Part shown: positions 54,131-64,000 of the stretch, in pieces | How positions within the stretch are numbered: the first letter of the stretch is position 1 | Layout: every line of letters begins with the position of its first letter | NCBI RefSeq assembly: GCF_048771995.1 | Contig: NC_133034.1 | Coordinates: 5,343,001-5,407,000, forward strand | Reading direction: 5' to 3' | DNA length: 64,000 bases | Source: Taeniopygia guttata | Taxonomy: Eukaryota; Chordata; Aves; Passeriformes; Estrildidae | Translations under genes and position numbers: made by a program | The notes under the pieces: generated by a model | What the model was told of the DNA's origin: nothing | Databases searched by the model: none | Seen by the model: the letters and a program-made list of their open reading frames with translations, nothing else

Positions 54131-55035
54131 TTTTTCTGTGTGTGTGTGTGTGTCGGGAGGGTTATTCGGGTCGTTTTTCATTTGAAGCCAATTTTGTTGG
54201 TTGGGTTTTCCAGCCCTGGGCCGACGACCTCTTGTAAATCCATTTTTTTCACCCATTTCCCCCTCCTCTCCCTGCAACAGGGCTCTTTCCCCAAAGATCC
54301 CAGTCCAAAGCGGGCAGGGCTGGTGCTGCCCATCATTTTCCAGGGACGTCAGTGCTGGGCAGTGATGGAGAGAGGACAGACAGACAGAAAGGGGGGACAG
54401 AACGGATGCAAACCCCGCTTTTGGAGTCCAAAGCAAAGAGGAAAAGGTGTGTGAAGGAGAGGAACAATTCCTACATGAGGAATCTTCTTGGCTCCTACAG
54501 GCCCTGCTCTTCTCAAAGCCCTTCAGAAATTGCTTTTTAACACTTAATTAGTACTTTTTTCCCTGCTGGCAATCCTACAGCTCTGCTCTACGGTGCATTA
54601 GAGAACCAATGAACCAGCTCCTGCCATTAAACCTCTAGAAAAGCCTGCTTTTGCTAAAAACAAACAGCCCCCTCCCCCAAAAAAATTTAAAAAGTGAGTT
54701 AAAAAATAAAACCTTACAAAACTTAAAAATCGCCGTTAGTTTCGTTATTGATATATTAATTCTAAATTAACGAGCGCCGCGGCCCACCCCCCGCCCCGAG
54801 GCCGGGCGAGCTCCTCCCGGGTGGAATGGGCAGGTGTGGGGAGAATTCCAAAATAAAAACCACCTGTCTCTGCCTGTGTTAGTCCAGCTGCCGGGGGAGG
54901 CGATGGAGTAAGGCGGAAGCTGCGGGATGGAGAGAGCCCCCCGTGCCCGGCTCTGCGCCGCCGGGGGGCTCGGGGCTCTTTGGTTGTGCCCTGCCCTGCT
55001 GGGGGTTACATTCCTCGGGCGGTGCTGCGGGAGCC

Positions 55036-63557
<8,522 letters not shown>

Positions 63558-64000
63558 CTGCGAGGCAGGGAGATGCAGGGGGTGGTGAGGGGCTCCCTGG
63601 GGATACCTCCAGCACTCCCACCACACACAAAACATGGTTCCCAACTTGCATCTTCCCAGCTTGCATCGTCCTCCCTCCCCAGTCTGGAGAAGCTGGCCAC
63701 GGGAAGTCAGAGCCCCACACTCTTCCCACAAGGAGCAAGCCCCATAAGCTGGTGGGATGTCATCTCCTTCCATGTGGGTCAATCCAAAGCTGGCACAGGA
63801 CGTTTCCCCCCAGCAGAGGAGGGATGGCAGCCCAGGGACCTTCACCTGGGCAGCCACGCAGCATGGGAACAGTCTCACAGGCTCTCTGGACATGGCAAAG
63901 GTGACAGAGCGGCTCCAAGCCACCACTGCTGCTCCAGGGAGAAGGATGCAGCCGGTGGTGTCCCCTCTGTTGGGAACCCCGAGTCCCTTCCCAGCTGGAT
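63558..64000 (-). other. IGF2BP2: IGF2BP2 intron, continues off the right edge
   Basis: Sequence upstream of the acceptor of the exon ending RRM2. No further RRM exon is visible before the edge. Confidence 0.7.

Larger units (their letters stand above)
54000..55035 (-). other. IGF2BP2: IGF2BP2 3' untranslated region
   Basis: Extends from the TGA (55038-55036) to just past the proximal poly(A) signal, about 1 kb. It turns AT-rich away from the stop codon, carries a short (TG)n run at 54138-54152, and contains one perfect let-7 seed match. Confidence 0.75.

Overview
The window looks like bird nuclear DNA. It holds four vertebrate genes with GT-AG introns, many short 3' fragments of CR1 LINEs in both orientations, CpG-island promoters and abundant GC-rich low-complexity repeats. 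Bird is supported by the CR1 tail style and compact introns; a passerine is possible but I cannot prove it from this sequence.

Layout, left to right. (1) 1-3327: first intron and first coding exon of RYK on the minus strand; the rest of RYK lies off the left edge. (2) 3.6-23.9 kb: gene-poor intergenic DNA with CR1 pieces, two large purine/pyrimidine pentanucleotide arrays near 11.7-12.1 and 19.1-19.6 kb, minisatellites and some AT-richer unique blocks. (3) 23.9-31.6 kb: complete AMOTL2 on the minus strand, nine coding exons plus a 5' non-coding exon, 727 residues. (4) 31.7-42.3 kb: intergenic, repeat-rich, including a 49/46-bp minisatellite. (5) 43.3-52.8 kb: complete SENP2 on the plus strand, 18 coding exons, 615 residues. 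(6) 54-64 kb: the 3' eleven coding exons of IGF2BP2 on the minus strand (all four KH domains); its RRM exons lie off the right edge.

I rebuilt exons by hand from splice-site consensus, reading-frame continuity and remembered human proteins. Every junction keeps phase, and the AMOTL2 and SENP2 coding lengths divide by three. RYK (Wnt co-receptor), AMOTL2 (Hippo/YAP and junction scaffold), SENP2 (SUMO protease) and IGF2BP2 (m6A/mRNA-binding protein) do not form one pathway. The neighbourhood is inherited vertebrate synteny: RYK-AMOTL2 and SENP2-IGF2BP2 are each neighbours in human, but at two distant sites (3q22 and 3q27).

I found no viral fossils, CRISPR arrays or RNA genes that I can support, and no convincing new multi-gene system. 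The observations most worth checking are a well-formed orphan exon inside RYK intron 1, regulatory elements (let-7 site, TEAD site, uORF, back-to-back and intronic poly(A) signals), the paired AAGGG/AAAGG arrays, and a small secreted-like ORF ending in a perfect hairpin in SENP2 intron 1.
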